A stretch of DNA of 64,000 nt from Perca fluviatilis (lineage: Eukaryota > Chordata > Actinopteri > Perciformes > Percidae), in NCBI RefSeq assembly GCF_010015445.1, contig NC_053119.1, positions 7,954,050-8,018,049 on the forward strand. The letters are read 5' to 3'. Positions 41,699 to 54,138 of this stretch are shown here, piece by piece. How positions within the stretch are numbered: the first letter of the stretch is position 1; each line of letters begins with the position of its first letter. The notes under the pieces are model-generated. The model was not told the origin of the DNA. It searched no databases and was given only the letters and a program-made list of their open reading frames with translations. A program made the translations under genes and the position numbers.

Positions 41699-44600
41699 TT
41701 ATTTCCAGGGTCTACTGCTCTGAGCCCTGGCGCTGTCCCTCCCAGCTGTAGAGGAACTCTGTCGACTCCGAGCGCTGGACGCTTGAGACTGGGAGCTGCT
41801 GGACGACATGCGGCTGGACATGCGGCCTACGGTGAACACACATGCAAACAATACTGAAGGGTAGCAAAGTGATGGGACAATGCAAAAATAACAATCGTGA
41901 GTCTAATTTCCTCTAGTTCTGCTCTTAAATTTGGATTCGTGACTTCAATCTGCCTGATAACACAATTTCATGGAGCGAACGGAGCAGAAATATTAGGAGG
42001 GATGGGCCCTTGTGAACTTTCCCCGCCTCTTCCTGTGATCTAGAGATTCCAGAATGATACGACTGGTCTGCAACGCTTTATGTTACGGGTTCCATATTTT
42101 CCTATAATTTCCTAGAAGAGACATGAACTTCAAATTCATGGGAAAAGTTCCTGGAAGCGTGACTGTGTAATCTGGTATTAACTGTGGGAAAAAATTGAGA
42201 TAAGTGTTCAACTGAACTGCTTTTAATCAATTACAGTAAACCCAATGAATTGCTAGCGTAACCTAGAAAGTATTTGTACGCAGCAAACAATCCATCACAT
42301 GCAGAGAATAAAGTTTTCAATAATACCAGAATAACAAATATACTTTGGTTCGGAATGTTGCAGTCTATCCAAGGAAATTCGTCCGGAAATCAAAAACTGC
42401 TTATGAACTCTTTTGCTCTGGTGTTGTTGTTGTGGTTTCTTCAGTTTTTGGAGTCGGCAAAGCCGTGTGAAACGCCCACCTACTGTCAGCTGTTATCAGA
42501 GGACGCAGGCGAGGGAAACAAGAATTAAAAACAGAAAATCTCAAAATGAAACTGCCATTACGCTCATTAAGTCGTTTCCTGTATATCGGTAATTTAATTT
42601 AAAAGACATATAGACACTGTATGATCCATTTCTGTTACCCACCTCGCGTAAAAAATAGAAATAGATGACTTCCCTATTTTTATGCTGGTAGAGCGGATCT
42701 CCGCGGAGCATGGGCACCACTACGCTCTGCTCTCGTGTCCGGTGTGGCCAGTTTCATTGATTATAGTGGAAGCGTAGTGTTACACACGCAGCCGGCCCGT
42801 AAGTATCAAGTTCTTCCCAGGGAAACGCCTTTAAGTGCTCATATTATGCTTTTTGGCTTTTCCCCTTACCTTTATTGTGTTATATATCTTTTTGTGCACG
42901 TTATAGGTTTACAAAGTGAAAAAGCCCAAAGTCCACCCCAAAGGGACTTACCATCTCCAACAGAAAACACTGTTCACAAACTGCTCCAAACAGCTCTACT
43001 GTAGTCCAGCCTTTACTTCAGAGACAAACATTATAATGCCTAGCCTAGCTGCTAGCGTGGGACGCCCTCATACTCTGCTTCTGACTGGCTAGCAGTCCTT
43101 ACCTAGCTACTGCTCATGTGCGACTCCCAACAAAGATGGAACAGAAGTGCGATGCCTCACTCTGTAGCTAAAACAGAGAGCTCAACACACAGGGTGAAAA
43201 GAGGAGCTGCAGCAATGTGCAGTACAACAAAAATAGGGTGTTTTCTGAAAATTAAACCATGTAAAGCTATTCTGGTACAACCTCTAAATACAATTATGAA
43301 CCTGAAAATGAGCATAATATGAGCACTTTGACAATGCGCTGCAAATGCAAACGTTTCTGACGGTGTGGTCTTACTGTTGGAGTTACTGGGGATCAGGATC
43401 TCCTCCAGCTGCTCCTGGATCTTGGCCAGCTCGTCTGATGAGAACCGCCACCTCTTCTCCGCCGCTTGTGACGGCTGCTGCTGCTGCTGCGGCGGCGGCA
43501 CGGAGCTCTTCTTCCCCTTGGGTGTGGGAGAGGACAGACACGAGGTCGGGATGCAGCCCGTCGTCAGCCCTTCTGGAAATCTCTGAGCGATTACCTTGAG
43601 ACCTGGGAGAGGACAGCAGAGTGGGACCATCGCCCCTTTTCATACATTGAACCTGCAACAGTGCTGGCTTTGCCTTGGGTCAATTTATTGAACATGTAAA
43701 AAAATTTAAAATACAAAACACAATGTAAAACTTATAAGCAATAATAATAAAAAAAAAAGGAAGACAGAGAGGATCCTTAGCAACATATAAACAAAAAATA
43801 AGCAACTTAAGTTATATAGGTCATGTTCAAAAGGGCAAGTTGAAAGAAGTTGAAAAACTTTTCTGGTTCTACCCCGTCTCAATATGTATATATTATTCTT
43901 AATAGAAATTCCATTTCCATCTAGTTTCCATGTTCAACTCAGTCGGCTTGAACATATCAAACTGTTTGGACAATAACAACAACAAAATAATCTCAACAGA
44001 TGAACCAAAAACCTTTAAACCGTCGAGACCAACAAGAAATAACCAAACAAGAAATCCCTGGTCCAGCTCATAGCCATTCAATATTTTGTTTTTGAAGAGT
44101 TTTTGAAGTTTAGACAAATTGTTACATTTTCTTCAGGTCATTATTACAGTTATTCCACAGACTAACACCCTTTGTCTTAATGCAGTGAAGTTTCATATTT
44201 GTTCTTATTGGTGGTTTTTGGAATATACAGATTCCTCTCAATTTGGGTGTGTTTTCTCGGAGTTAAAACAACCCCGGGATACTACTAGACTACTAGACCT
44301 TACAAATTTTTTTCCAACGAACCGAACCCTACGTAGGTGGCCCGTTCAATGCAGTAGGCTTTGAGAAAGTGAAAATGGAACTGGTGAGCAGAAAAAGTTG
44401 TTGTTTGGCAGTACTTTCAGTCAAAAGAAGGCCATTCAAGTCCAGCTACATGTTCAATTTGCAATGCCGATTTGTTTCGTGGGGGCAAGGACCCTAAACA
44501 ATACGCAACATCGCCGCTGTTAGAACATTTGGTATGAAACATCCGAAAGAATACGAGTTGTGCATGAAGGACTCTACAGACAGCAGCCAGAATGCAGCAA

Positions 44601-47600
44601 CTTCAGGTACGGCAAAGGAAGGACAGTCACAGCTAAAAACTGGTGTTAACCATTTGTTTACTTCATTAATGTGTTTACTCTGTTAATGGACTGAGGATGG
44701 GAGTAGGATTCGGTATTCGGTTTCAGATTTGGCAGAATCTTAACCAGTGGATTTGGTATTCGGCCGAACCCCAAAAATCTGGATTCGGTGCATCACTAGT
44801 AGATAATACAGGATACATGAGGTGACATCTTCACTCTGAAAGTAGACTAGACAACTTGATAACTTACCTCCAGACAGCAGAAACAGATTCTCAAATCCTC
44901 GTTCACACATGACGGTGGCCGCCTGGCTGGCTATTCTCTCGTCCTCATCATACACGATGATGATCTTCCCTGCTGTATTTTTCTGCACAGTTTGTGAGTT
45001 AAGTTCAGACAAGTCAATTGTAGGGTCAGTTGTAGGGCTGGACGATTAATCGTTTTCAAATCGAAATCGCGATTTGGAAGAATACCATTAGCTAATCGTG
45101 AAGGCCGCGATTAATCAAATGTGCAATATTAAGTTGAATGTTTGGTGTAAAATTTTTTGATTCCTCTTTTTATTATTATATTTACTGTTTTTATATAGGA
45201 TAAATGCTGGAATAATGTTAAATATCACAGACTGTTTAAAGAAATGTCCTATTTTCAGTGGATTTTATTTGTTATGACTTCATTTAACATGATGGTAGAA
45301 GGTGCAATATGTTGATGTCGCTATTGAAACAATGTTTTATTGGAATAGTTCTTTCTTTCTTCTTTTTTTTTGTTCTGTGTTTGACTGTTCAATGTTCCAC
45401 GCTTATTAAAAGAAACACTTATTGCTCGAAATTCATATCCATGTTCTCATCCTTGCATAAAGAATATAGAGCAGTTTTGATGGTGTCTCATGCTATAATG
45501 TGCCATGACATGTTTTATCTGTTACACACAGTGAATATTGATTCACTTAATTTAATAACACTTAATTTAGCTTTATTTTATTTAATCGCAATTCGAATCA
45601 TAATCGCAATATCTGGCAGAAAAATTGCAATTCGATTTAACCCCCAAATCGTTAAGCCCTCGTCAGTTGTAACTTTAAAAAGCCACAACATTGATTTTGT
45701 GATATGAAAAAAAATGTCCGTTTAGTTGGTGTTGAAGGATACATATTCCAGCACGTCTTTGGTGTAGGGGTTCATCGTTCGAGATAGCGTGGCGATGGGA
45801 AAACTGTGTGCTGTTGCGAGAGAGGGAGATGATTAAAAACAGCAAAAGATATTTTATGCATGAGAAGCTGGATGATCTGGCTTGATGTTCTTGCCGCCTA
45901 CCGCTGATGATGTGGCAGCGGTCGTACTGGTCACGGTCCCGCACGTCCAGCAGCAGGTAGGGGCAGTCGGGGTACGGCCTGTCGGCTACCTCGGGGCTGG
46001 CCACCGACTCATTCTCCATCTTCTGATGGTTCCTGTTGACGTTCAGCTCTCCCACACCATTAATAACACTGTAAGGGGTAAAAAGGTAGGAGGCTGTAAT
46101 TAGGGCTGGGTACCAAATTCAATACATTTTAGGCACCGAACCGAATTCCCTCTATCGTGTCGAGTATTGAAAAAATGCCTTATCATTCGATTCCCAATTT
46201 CAATACCTAAGGAGTGAATTTTATCAGCGGCATGCTTCTACTAAGAACTCAAAATGCTTGTGATTGGCTGTTTAGCGATACTCATTGTAGAGGCAGGCAG
46301 GAAAAACTCTACGTTACGCACAGAGGCAGGGCTCACATAGTAGGAGCTGAAAAATAAAACAAAAAGAAATTACAACATTATGGCACAAATCATTTTATTT
46401 ATTTTTCAGCTCCCCGATCATAGGAACCGGTATCGTAGAAACCGGTACTGTATCAAAGTCACGGTATTGGTATCGGTATCGACATTTTTTTAACGATACC
46501 CAGCCCTAGCTGTAATACGTGTGTCAGGAAGGACTTATGTGTAAATGTGTTGTTTAAATTAATTTAAAGTAGTGCTGTCAGTTAAACGCGTTATTAACGG
46601 CGTTAATGCAAACTCATTTTAACGACGTCAATTTTTTTATCGCGAGATTAATGTTCTTTTTGGCCTAGCAAAGTTTGTAGTTTTTTTCACATGCTGTTGC
46701 AACAACTAGCAACGTTAAAAAAACTACAACACCACACCGGATCTAGCTAGACCGGAAACAAAACAACAGGCACGCCGCACACACTTGTTTGGGCTTGCGA
46801 GCCGGCCAAAGACTAGTAGGCTAACGTTACGTTTTGAGTGGATGGCGAGCGCGAGATGCCGAAATGGATGCCAATAAGATTCTGAATGGAAAGTTTACTT
46901 TAAAAAAATTGCCAAAGGGTTCCATTGACAAGACCAAAGTGAACTGTGTGTTTTGTCGTTGTGTAACTGAGCTATCATCGCAGCACGTCCAGTCTGAAAT
47001 ACCACTTGATGGCCAAACACACAGCTGATGGCCGAGCACACAGCTGATGGCCGAGCACACAGCTGATGTCAAAAGCCAGGCCGCCCCCTCGTCAAAGCCA
47101 GGCGACAAAAGCACAAAGCAAGCCAATCCACTTTTCCATGTTGATAAGAGCATTAAAATGAGAAAAAAAATATGGGACAAAAAGAAATCAAGGGACATTT
47201 AGAATAGATAAAAATGTGCGATTAATTGCGAGTTAACTATGACATTATGCGATTAAATATTTTAATCGTTTGACAGCACTAATTTAAAGCCATAGTGCGT
47301 AGTTTCTGTCGCCCCACGAGGAGTTCTAAGTAATGACAACAACACTGTCGGAGGATCCACATGACGCAAGCCTTCGGTGATGGTGCACCAACCCTCCTCC
47401 ACGCAGTCGCTAACACGGACGATTAAAACTCTTCAAAAGAGAATTATCTTGTAAATGTTATGTACTCTTTGTCTCCGTTGTTCTTCCTCAGCGGTGACGT
47501 AAAAAAAAAAAAAAATCACTCGACCTGCTGCGAGTGAAAGTCGCCGGACGACACCATTTTGTAAACATAGCCATTCTGAGAAATACAGACACAATTTTGT

Positions 47601-48332
47601 GGAGCTGATAGGCTTAGTAAGCTTTGTATCAACTCATTTGGCAATGGCTTGAATGTAATAGGCGTTCATTAATATAAAAAAAGTTGCACACTATAGCTTT
47701 AAGTAATTAATAATAGCAAAAATAATAATCGTTTTGATTTTTTTTTGGAAACTTGTGTTATTTATTTCCGTTCCTTGTCTGTATGTTTGGCTATGATAAT
47801 TCAGTACAGGACAGTAATGTTTTTTCTTTGTCTTCTAAAGACAGGGAGGGGTTGATCTTCCAAGTGTCGAACCAGTTAAAGTGAAACCAGAGCCTCGAGG
47901 AAAAAGACTCACTGCAGCAAATGAGAGTGAGTATGGAGCTGAGCCAAACACTAGAAGCACACCACTGTCCCTTTGTGTAGGTTCACCCCAGTGCTGCCTT
48001 ACTTTCTCTCTCCATCTGTCCTTCCCACACGGTGAAGGTGAAGTAAAAGCTCTGCCATTACAGAGGCCCCCCCTGTGGCCCCCTGGAGAGACCACAGATA
48101 GAGTTACACTCCTGGGGTTCTTGTTCAAGCTGGAGGGGGGAGAGGACGCAGGTGACAGGAGGGGACGCTAAGAACATTTTTAACGAGGTAATTGTGCGGT
48201 ATACAGGAGGGTGGAGGTGTGGGACAGGCAGATGTCCAAAGGAACAAAATGTACAGTACGTTGAGTGCAGGGTGGAGGGTCACAGGTGTGCTTGGGGTTG
48301 CGATTGTTGGATGTTGTGTGACAATGCGAGCC

Positions 48333-48363
<31 letters not shown>

Positions 48364-49959
48364 ATTGTATGTAAGCCTGCATTCACATTTTCTGCGTCGG
48401 TCGTCAGGCAGTGCGGCGAAAACGCAGGTCTTCCCATTCATTTTGTAGTGAGTTTAGGGTGCAGCGGTGGGCGCCAGAGGGGGGAGCCGAAGTTAAGAAA
48501 AGAAAAAAAAGACAGATTCAGCTTTTGGAGAAATGCAACCCAACGTCAGGCTACGATGGCCAATAACGTAGCCGTCGATCAGACTCGTCAGTCCATGTGT
48601 GGCCGGCTTAGCTCAGTTGGTAGAGCAGGCGCACATATATATACCTGCGGCCCTTTGCTGCATGTCATTCCCCCTCTCTCTCCCCTTTCATGTCTTCATC
48701 GGTCCTGTGAAAATAAAGGCCTAAAAATGCCCCCAAAAATGATCTTTAAGACTTGTCAGTCCATTTTGAGGCAGTGCGAGAGTCTCGTACAGTAAGTGAG
48801 GAAACATCACTGCCTTCATCGCTGCCACAAGAAAGTTTTAAAACACCATGAGGTTAAAAAAAACACACACAAGCACTGAACTGCCTGGGAGTTGGTGTAA
48901 CAGCTGACTGTTTCCTGCAACAACAAAGCACAGTCCCTCCGACTCTTTTCTTTCTGTCTTCCTCCGTGAAATAATGCTGCCTTCAAGTGCAGCTGGAAAA
49001 GTTGACATCTATAAACGATCTGAAGGAAATAATGTATGAAGTCTACATGTGCTAACCCTAACCCAACAGGACGTCACACAAATGACACAGTAAACGAGAG
49101 CCTGGCAGAATCCATGTTTGTGTTTTGAATCGGCAGCAGTATTAACTATGTCACATCTAATAGGCCTAATTGCATTTCTTTAATTTACTGAATGTGCTAC
49201 AGTATGTTGAAAAGATTACTCCCTGTCTTTTTGGTTGTTTGTCTTAGTTGTATTTTTTATAGTTTTGAATCTTTTATTAACACTTGAATATGTATGTATC
49301 ATACTTTTATACACACAGTCTTTGCAAATTCTGTATCAAAATGTATCGGATTCTAAACATTAAAGGTCCCATGACATGGTGCTCTTTGGATGCTTTTATT
49401 TAGACCTGAGTGGTCCCCTAATACTGTATCTGAAGTCTCTTTTATATAGACCTTAGTGGTCCCCTAATACTGTATCTGAAGTCTCTTTTATATAGACCTT
49501 AGTGGTCCCCTAATACTGTATCTGAAGTCTCTTTTATATAGACCTTAGTGGTCCCCTAATACTGTATCTGAAGTCTCTTTCCCGAAATTCAGCCTTGGTG
49601 CAGAATTCCAGCCACTAGAGCCAGTCCCACAATGAGCTTTCCTTAGGATGTGCCATTTCTGTGTCTGTAGCTATTGAGGAGGGGATGGGGGCAAGGTGGA
49701 GGGTGGGGATGTGGCCTTGACCAACTGCCACTTTGCTCATTTGAAAGCCATGATGTCTCTCTCTCTCATGGGTGGGCCAAATTCTGTGGGCGGGCAAAGC
49801 AGAGAAAGGGGAGGTAACCTTGCTCCTTATGACCTCATAAGGAGAAGATTCCAGATCGGCCCATCTGAGCTTTCATTTTCTCAAAGGCAGAGCAGGATAC
49901 CCAGGGCTCGGTTTACACCTATCACCATTTCTAGCCACTGGGGGACCATAGGCAGGCTG

Positions 49960-50016
<57 letters not shown>

Positions 50017-53000
50017 AGAAAAAAAGAATCGGCAGCAGTAGGCTAGATACAACTACAGCTCATGTCATTTCAGTGGGCTGACCCAGATAACACTGAAGGT
50101 TGAATCTATGGTGTGTTGTGTACAGTATAAAAGGTATTCAGGAAGGCTTTACAGAGTACAGAGTTGTACGGTACCTTAGCAGTGTCGACCTGGCAGAGTA
50201 GCAGATTTCCCTGGCGTCTCCTGTATCCTGACGATCTGAAAGAAGCCTCGGGGAGCCGTTGGTGTGTTCAGACAGACACTCTAGGTCTGCATCAGACACC
50301 ACTGACAGACTGTCTGCAAACCAGCAGGGAGTGGGGAATCAACAGATTGTCACCTAAAGTCCTAATAGAACTTAAATTCTTTCATCATACTGTATTGCAT
50401 TGCAGTATTGCATTGCAGTATATCCCGTACAAACGGTGGTGGTGGCCCAAGTTTTGTTTTGTTTTTGGTTTCAAAATGTTAGTCACCAAATTAGTACGAA
50501 GTTGGAGATAAATAAAGTAATTGAGTAACCGTGCTAGTTACCTTCCGGGCCGTGTGATTCGCCGTCAATTTCACTTTCATTCAGGTCTGATACGGAGGCT
50601 ACCTGAAGTATCTGGGGTGAAAAACAAGTTTAGAAAACTAAGATGCTTCTACTGTGAAAAAGTGCAATACTTGTATCTTGGAGTCTGTAAATGAAGGTAA
50701 CAAACCAAGCTAAATGAATTCAGAGCTGTCTGTCCAAAACTATTCACACAAATAGTCTATTAATTATTAAGCACTGTGAATGGATCAGGGTTTCTCACTG
50801 CATTCTTTCTCTTGTCTCCAGAAAATAGGCCACAAAAATAAGTGTTGGCTGGATTTTACATTAAGTATGACATGTTAATCTTGTAGGACGTTACAGTATT
50901 GCAAGGAAATAAACATGAATGCTTACCAATTGTGCAAACGTTGTCACTTTTAACCGCTTGAAGATTTCATCTTTTCGATACCTGTAATCTGAAATGAAAA
51001 GGAAAAAAAACAACATACTTTAAAGTGCCCATATTATGAAAAGATAACTTTTTCTGGGATTTGGGGTGTTATTTTGTGTCTCTGGTGCTTCCACACGCAT
51101 ACAAACAACATCCATTCTGTTTTCAGTGAGATACGGTTTCTGAATGTATCCTGCCTTCAGTCTCCGGGTGAGCTGGTCAAAATCTGCACGGCTTTCTACG
51201 TCACTAGCCGAAACGAGGGGCCTAGGGGGCTAACCGTTAGCATGCTAGCTCGTTCTCAATGGCAAAACACTGCTACAACACACACAAATTCACCCTAATC
51301 TACAAATCGTATAGAACTACTTCCATGTCCCTGTTCTGCAGGTATTCCACGCAAAGTTGGAAGCGCGCCCTCGTTTAGAAGAAGTCTCCCGGCTAATCCT
51401 GCCTTGTACCGGCCGAAGTTGGAGAAACAGCTAGCTACCTCATGTAATTCTTACCTAGCTAGCTCCTGTGCATGTGCAACCGACAACAAAGATCTTGCAG
51501 AAGTTGAGAGGTCTCACTCTGTAGCTAAAACAGAGACCTGACACAGGGTGAAAAGAGGAGCTGCAGCAATGTGCAGTACAACAAATATCTCAAATTACAA
51601 TTATGAACCTGAAAATGAGCATAATATGGGCACTTTAATCTATGAAAGGCTATAGGAGGAAAGAGTCTCAAAGCCCTGATGCACCTTTAGGCAAAAAGTC
51701 CAACCACTGGTTGTGCAATCACTGTGGTTGATAATCACATAATCTACCAAAACAACTGTGATAATTACTTCAAACAGTGCATGCAGCTGTGCTAAACACA
51801 ACTCACCTGGGTCTCGCATGTCCTCCTTCTCCTCATCCCCCACTAATGCTTCACTAAACCTCAGCTCTACCGTGTCTGCTCCTTTGCTACCTACCACTCA
51901 AAGCTGCCACTACTACACACAAATCAGTTTTATCTGTTATTGATACTGGTATTATTCACACAGTGAACCCCACAGATACTTGGGAAAATGAAGTGCCAAG
52001 TTGGCAAATCATACCTTAAGTGTACAGCACACATACCACATTAGTGTACGAATAAGACCCTTATTTTGCTGTAATTGGATCATGTTTAAGTTTTACACAC
52101 CCTTCCAAACTGGAGTATTTGATACACCTGTTCACATTTGGGCAAAATGGAAAATGTTTATAATGGACAGAATTAATGCCATGGGTCCAACGGTCTACGG
52201 CAGCAGTCCAGTAGCCTGGTGGACTACTCTGTACAAAACTGTGATCCAAGCTGCTATATGTGTCAATGTGAGGTGCCCTTCGAAAAAGACATTAAAGCTG
52301 TCCATACGGAATTGCGATGACAAAGAAGTTAAAATTTGAAGACTTGGAAACGGTGGTTTTGTAATGTAAAAAAAAAATCATGCCATCTTTATACACCTGT
52401 TTCAAAGATAAACCATATACAAACACCACCTGCTGATTCAAGTTTAAACGTTTTACGACACACAACGACTAAGACATTTAAATATTTTGTCTTCAGAAGC
52501 CGGATTTAACAACTGACAAACCCTCAGACAAAACCCCAAACATCTGAGATGTATGAGTGCATCAAACAAAGTGCATATAGTAGAGTAGAAAGACAAAACA
52601 TGACACTTACAAACATATAACAATTAGTCCTTCAAATGAGTTACTCACTTTTTTTAATCTCCTCCAGTCTTTCCATATACTTTGTGAGGCTGCACCCTAT
52701 TGCATAACATGAAAGTAACATCCATAATTAAGAGGCAAAAAGGGCATTTAGTCATAACAAATGGCACTAGTTTATAACATTGTAGTACATCTGTACATGG
52801 CCAAAATACCTGTGTCCAGCCTTGTTTTGACATGTTGATACTTTTCGTTTTTCGGTATCCTTTTTTTCAGGTACTAGAAGGAAAAGATAACCATGGGTCT
52901 ATGTTAGCTATATGACCAGAAACTAAGACTGGGAGCAAATGCTGACAGTAGTTAGTTACGTTAGCCTGCAAACTTGGGAGCTATCAGAAAGAGCTAACTT

Positions 53001-53250
53001 AGCTAGCTAACTAACTAGCTACATGATTCTTACAGGTGCACTGTCGTTGATATGGTAACTAACACTGAACATGGCTAACTAGCTAGCTTGCTAAGGCTAG
53101 TTAGCTTGGTTTCTATTGGCCCACGCTGTATTGACACTACATAATATTATCGATAGTGCAATATTACCAGTTAGCAGGTAAATCAAATAGGCAATGCTGT
53201 CTTTTAACTAACGTTACCTGCACACTGCCGATGCCCCGATTGAACGACAT
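41699..53250 (-). CDS. cep41: Centrosomal protein of 41 kDa (complete, 373 aa)
   Basis: Minus-strand exons: 53250-53218, 52873-52810, 52696-52649, 50988-50927, 50611-50542, 50313-50175, 46068-45902, 45810-45743, 44982-44868, 43602-43375, 41826-41699. They sum to 1122 nt, or 373 codons plus stop, the human length. Cep41 sits at the basal body and cilium and is needed for axonemal tubulin glutamylation; human CEP41 is a Joubert syndrome gene. Landmarks are [16 protein letters not shown] (exon 2), [19 protein letters not shown] (exon 4), the rhodanese-like domain from [13 protein letters not shown] through [14 protein letters not shown] to RFPEGL (about 165-265), a Gln/Pro tract in exon 10, and a Ser/Arg-rich tail ending PWK. 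The loop that carries the catalytic Cys in rhodaneses reads VYDEDER, so no sulfurtransferase activity is expected. Introns hold several transposons. Confidence 0.95.
42835..43327. mobile_element. AAGTGCYCATATTATG-family MITE in cep41 intron 10
   Basis: The ends GTGCTCATATTATG and CATAATATGAGCAC are inverted. TTAA adjoins on the left only; the right flank reads TTTG. It shares CAGGGTGAAAAGAGGAGCTG with the copy at 51024. It lies 47 bp beyond the exon 10 donor. Confidence 0.75.
44370..44800 (+). pseudogene. hAT transposase BED zinc-finger relic in cep41 intron 9
   Basis: From 44406 a frame reads WQYF, then [13 protein letters not shown] and LLEHLV, the Cys-X2-Cys...His pattern of BED fingers. 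It then shifts by one base and stops before KHPKEYE. The right end ATTCGGTGCATCACTA resembles a hAT terminus, and no matching left terminus was found. It is a broken element fragment. Confidence 0.6.
45033..45661. mobile_element. hAT-type element (GATTAATCG family) in cep41 intron 8
   Basis: It starts TAGGGCTGGACGATTAATCG and ends with the worn terminus GTTAAGCCCTC. A perfect 8-bp duplication GTCAGTTG flanks it at 45025-45032 and 45662-45669. The 132-codon frame inside is AT-rich noise. Confidence 0.85.
46101..46508. mobile_element. hAT-type MITE (GGTACC/CGGTATCG family) in cep41 intron 6
   Basis: TAGGGCTGGGTACC and GATACCCAGCCCTA ends are flanked by a perfect GCTGTAAT duplication (46093-46100 and 46509-46516). 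It is a close relative of the element at 56256. Confidence 0.9.
46562..47702. mobile_element. TTAA-flanked MITE interrupted by a hAT element
   Basis: The MITE ends are TTTAAAGCCATAGTGCGTAG on the left, now split after TTTAAAG by the 46570-47281 element, and CACACTATAGCTTTAA on the right. TTAA is at both outer ends. The piece 47282-47702 is the main body. Confidence 0.7.
46570..47281 (+). mobile_element. hAT element with a BED zinc-finger remnant
   Basis: TAGTGCTGTCAGTTAAACGCG and GTTTGACAGCACTA ends are flanked by an exact ATTTAAAG duplication (46562-46569 and 47282-47289). From about 46840 a frame reads SARDAEMD-like residues, then [20 protein letters not shown], typical of the start of ZBED/hAT transposases. 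The rest of the transposase is missing. Confidence 0.9.
47703..48599. other. cep41 intron 6, nothing recognised
   Basis: No exon or bounded repeat apart from a (TG)n tract at about 48334-48358. Confidence 0.5.
48600..48745 (+). mobile_element. tRNA-derived SINE, internally deleted
   Basis: The A-box region GGCTTAGCTCAGTTGGTAGAGC is excellent, but the B box is missing and the sequence jumps to CTGCGGCCCTTTGCTGCATG, the pyrimidine tract and an AATAAAGGCC tail. It is not a functional tRNA gene. Confidence 0.8.
49364..49961 (+). mobile_element. AGGTCCCATGACATG-family element, 3' end replaced by (TA)n
   Basis: It starts next to TTAA (49360-49363) and matches the 54985 and 19810 copies through CCATAGGCAGGCTG. 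The closing terminus is absent. The 49400-49580 region is a tandem repeat. Confidence 0.75.
49400..49580 (+). repeat. 46-bp tandem repeat, about 4 units
   Basis: The unit runs from GTCTCTTTTATATAGACC through CCCTAATACTGTATCTGAA. The copy at 54985 has about one and a half units, so the array expanded locally. Confidence 0.9.
49962..50010 (+). repeat. (TA)n microsatellite
   Basis: About 24 TA units joining the element above to the A-rich tail. Confidence 0.95.
51024..51634. mobile_element. AGTGCCCATATTATG-family MITE in cep41 intron 3
   Basis: The ends AGTGCCCATATTATG and CATAATATGGGCACT are perfect inverted repeats with TTAA on both sides (51020-51023 and 51635-51638). It is related to 42835-43327. 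Confidence 0.85.
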
Positions 53251-54138
53251 CTTTTCAAACCGAAATACCAAACATCAACTTCCAAGTTTAACAACCTCGG
53301 TGCTGATTTGTCAGTGCTGTTTCACGGACCAATCAGATAAGCTGACACTGCGCCTCTTCTCCCTCAGAGCACTTTCATATGATATGGTTGGCTAGTTGCT
53401 TAGCAGCGAAAGACGCTCCACCTTTAATGACATGCTGCATTCATGACACTTATGAATAACCGGAACGTTGAAAGGTTAATGATAACAAAAGTTCACAAAA
53501 CAAAATGACTGGCTCGTTGGTAGCGCCTTGGAGGTATTCATACATTTCCCATTTGCTCGCTACCAGTCATCAAAAGCTAACTTTATATTTATGTTTTGTT
53601 TTTATTTGATGTTTACTAACTCATATTTGGCTGCAGACCTTTCCTTTGGAGAAGAGAGTAGAGCCTTCATTTCTGTTTATTTGTATGTAGCGCCAAACTT
53701 CCCAGTTGGTTACCATTCTTATTTGCATCTTAATGAATATTGTCTATTAATTACTAATAGTATTTTCAAGTTGTGAACGGGATTTTAACATCGGATACTC
53801 ACATCTACCCGTTTTCATATGTATCATGAACGCAGCACCACTCTCTTCGTTGCTACAGGTGGCCAGTAATTAAGCTTAACGTTAGCTGTAGAAATAACGG
53901 GCTCTATTCGGCAGTGTATGCAAACACGAAACTCAGTTTTCATTTAGCGTACATGGAATTCAAATTCAGCTAAGGTTGCTAAAAGACTGTCGAGCGGAGC
54001 CCCCTGTTATCTGAGTTCGACAGGTTTGGTCTGAGAGGAAGGCGCAATGTTTGACAGTCATGGAAGTAGCGTTACAGAGTAGCCCGGGCGGTTCAACTTT
54101 CCCTCTGACAACATAAGCTCTATTAATAAATGCCCACA
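53251..54138. promoter_or_regulatory. Shared intergenic promoter region of cep41 and poc1b
   Basis: The two start codons diverge across 888 bp. No TATA box is obvious on either side. A GGTTACC sequence at 53708-53714 matches half of an RFX X-box, and no full X-box was seen. It contains the 5' UTRs of both genes. A regulatory role is inferred from geometry and the shared ciliary role. Confidence 0.45.

Larger units (their letters stand above)
49142..50025 (+). mobile_element. Retroposition-like insertion with 15-bp flanking repeats and an A-rich tail
   Basis: GAATCGGCAGCAGTA occurs at 49127-49141 and again at 50026-50040. The insert ends AAATAAAAGAAAAAAA directly before the second copy. Long flanking duplications plus a 3' A-rich tail with AATAAA are marks of LINE-mediated insertion. 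The cargo includes unique sequence and the AGGTCCCATGAC element at 49364. No gene was recognised in it. Confidence 0.6.

Noticed and set aside
43345..43599. Plus-strand frame with an alanine run
   Set aside because: Antisense shadow of the CAG-rich cep41 exon 10.
48600..48650. tRNA gene
   Set aside because: Only the A-box half is present, and it continues directly into SINE body and tail.
49400..49580. CRISPR-like array
   Set aside because: Head-to-tail 46-bp units with no variable spacers.
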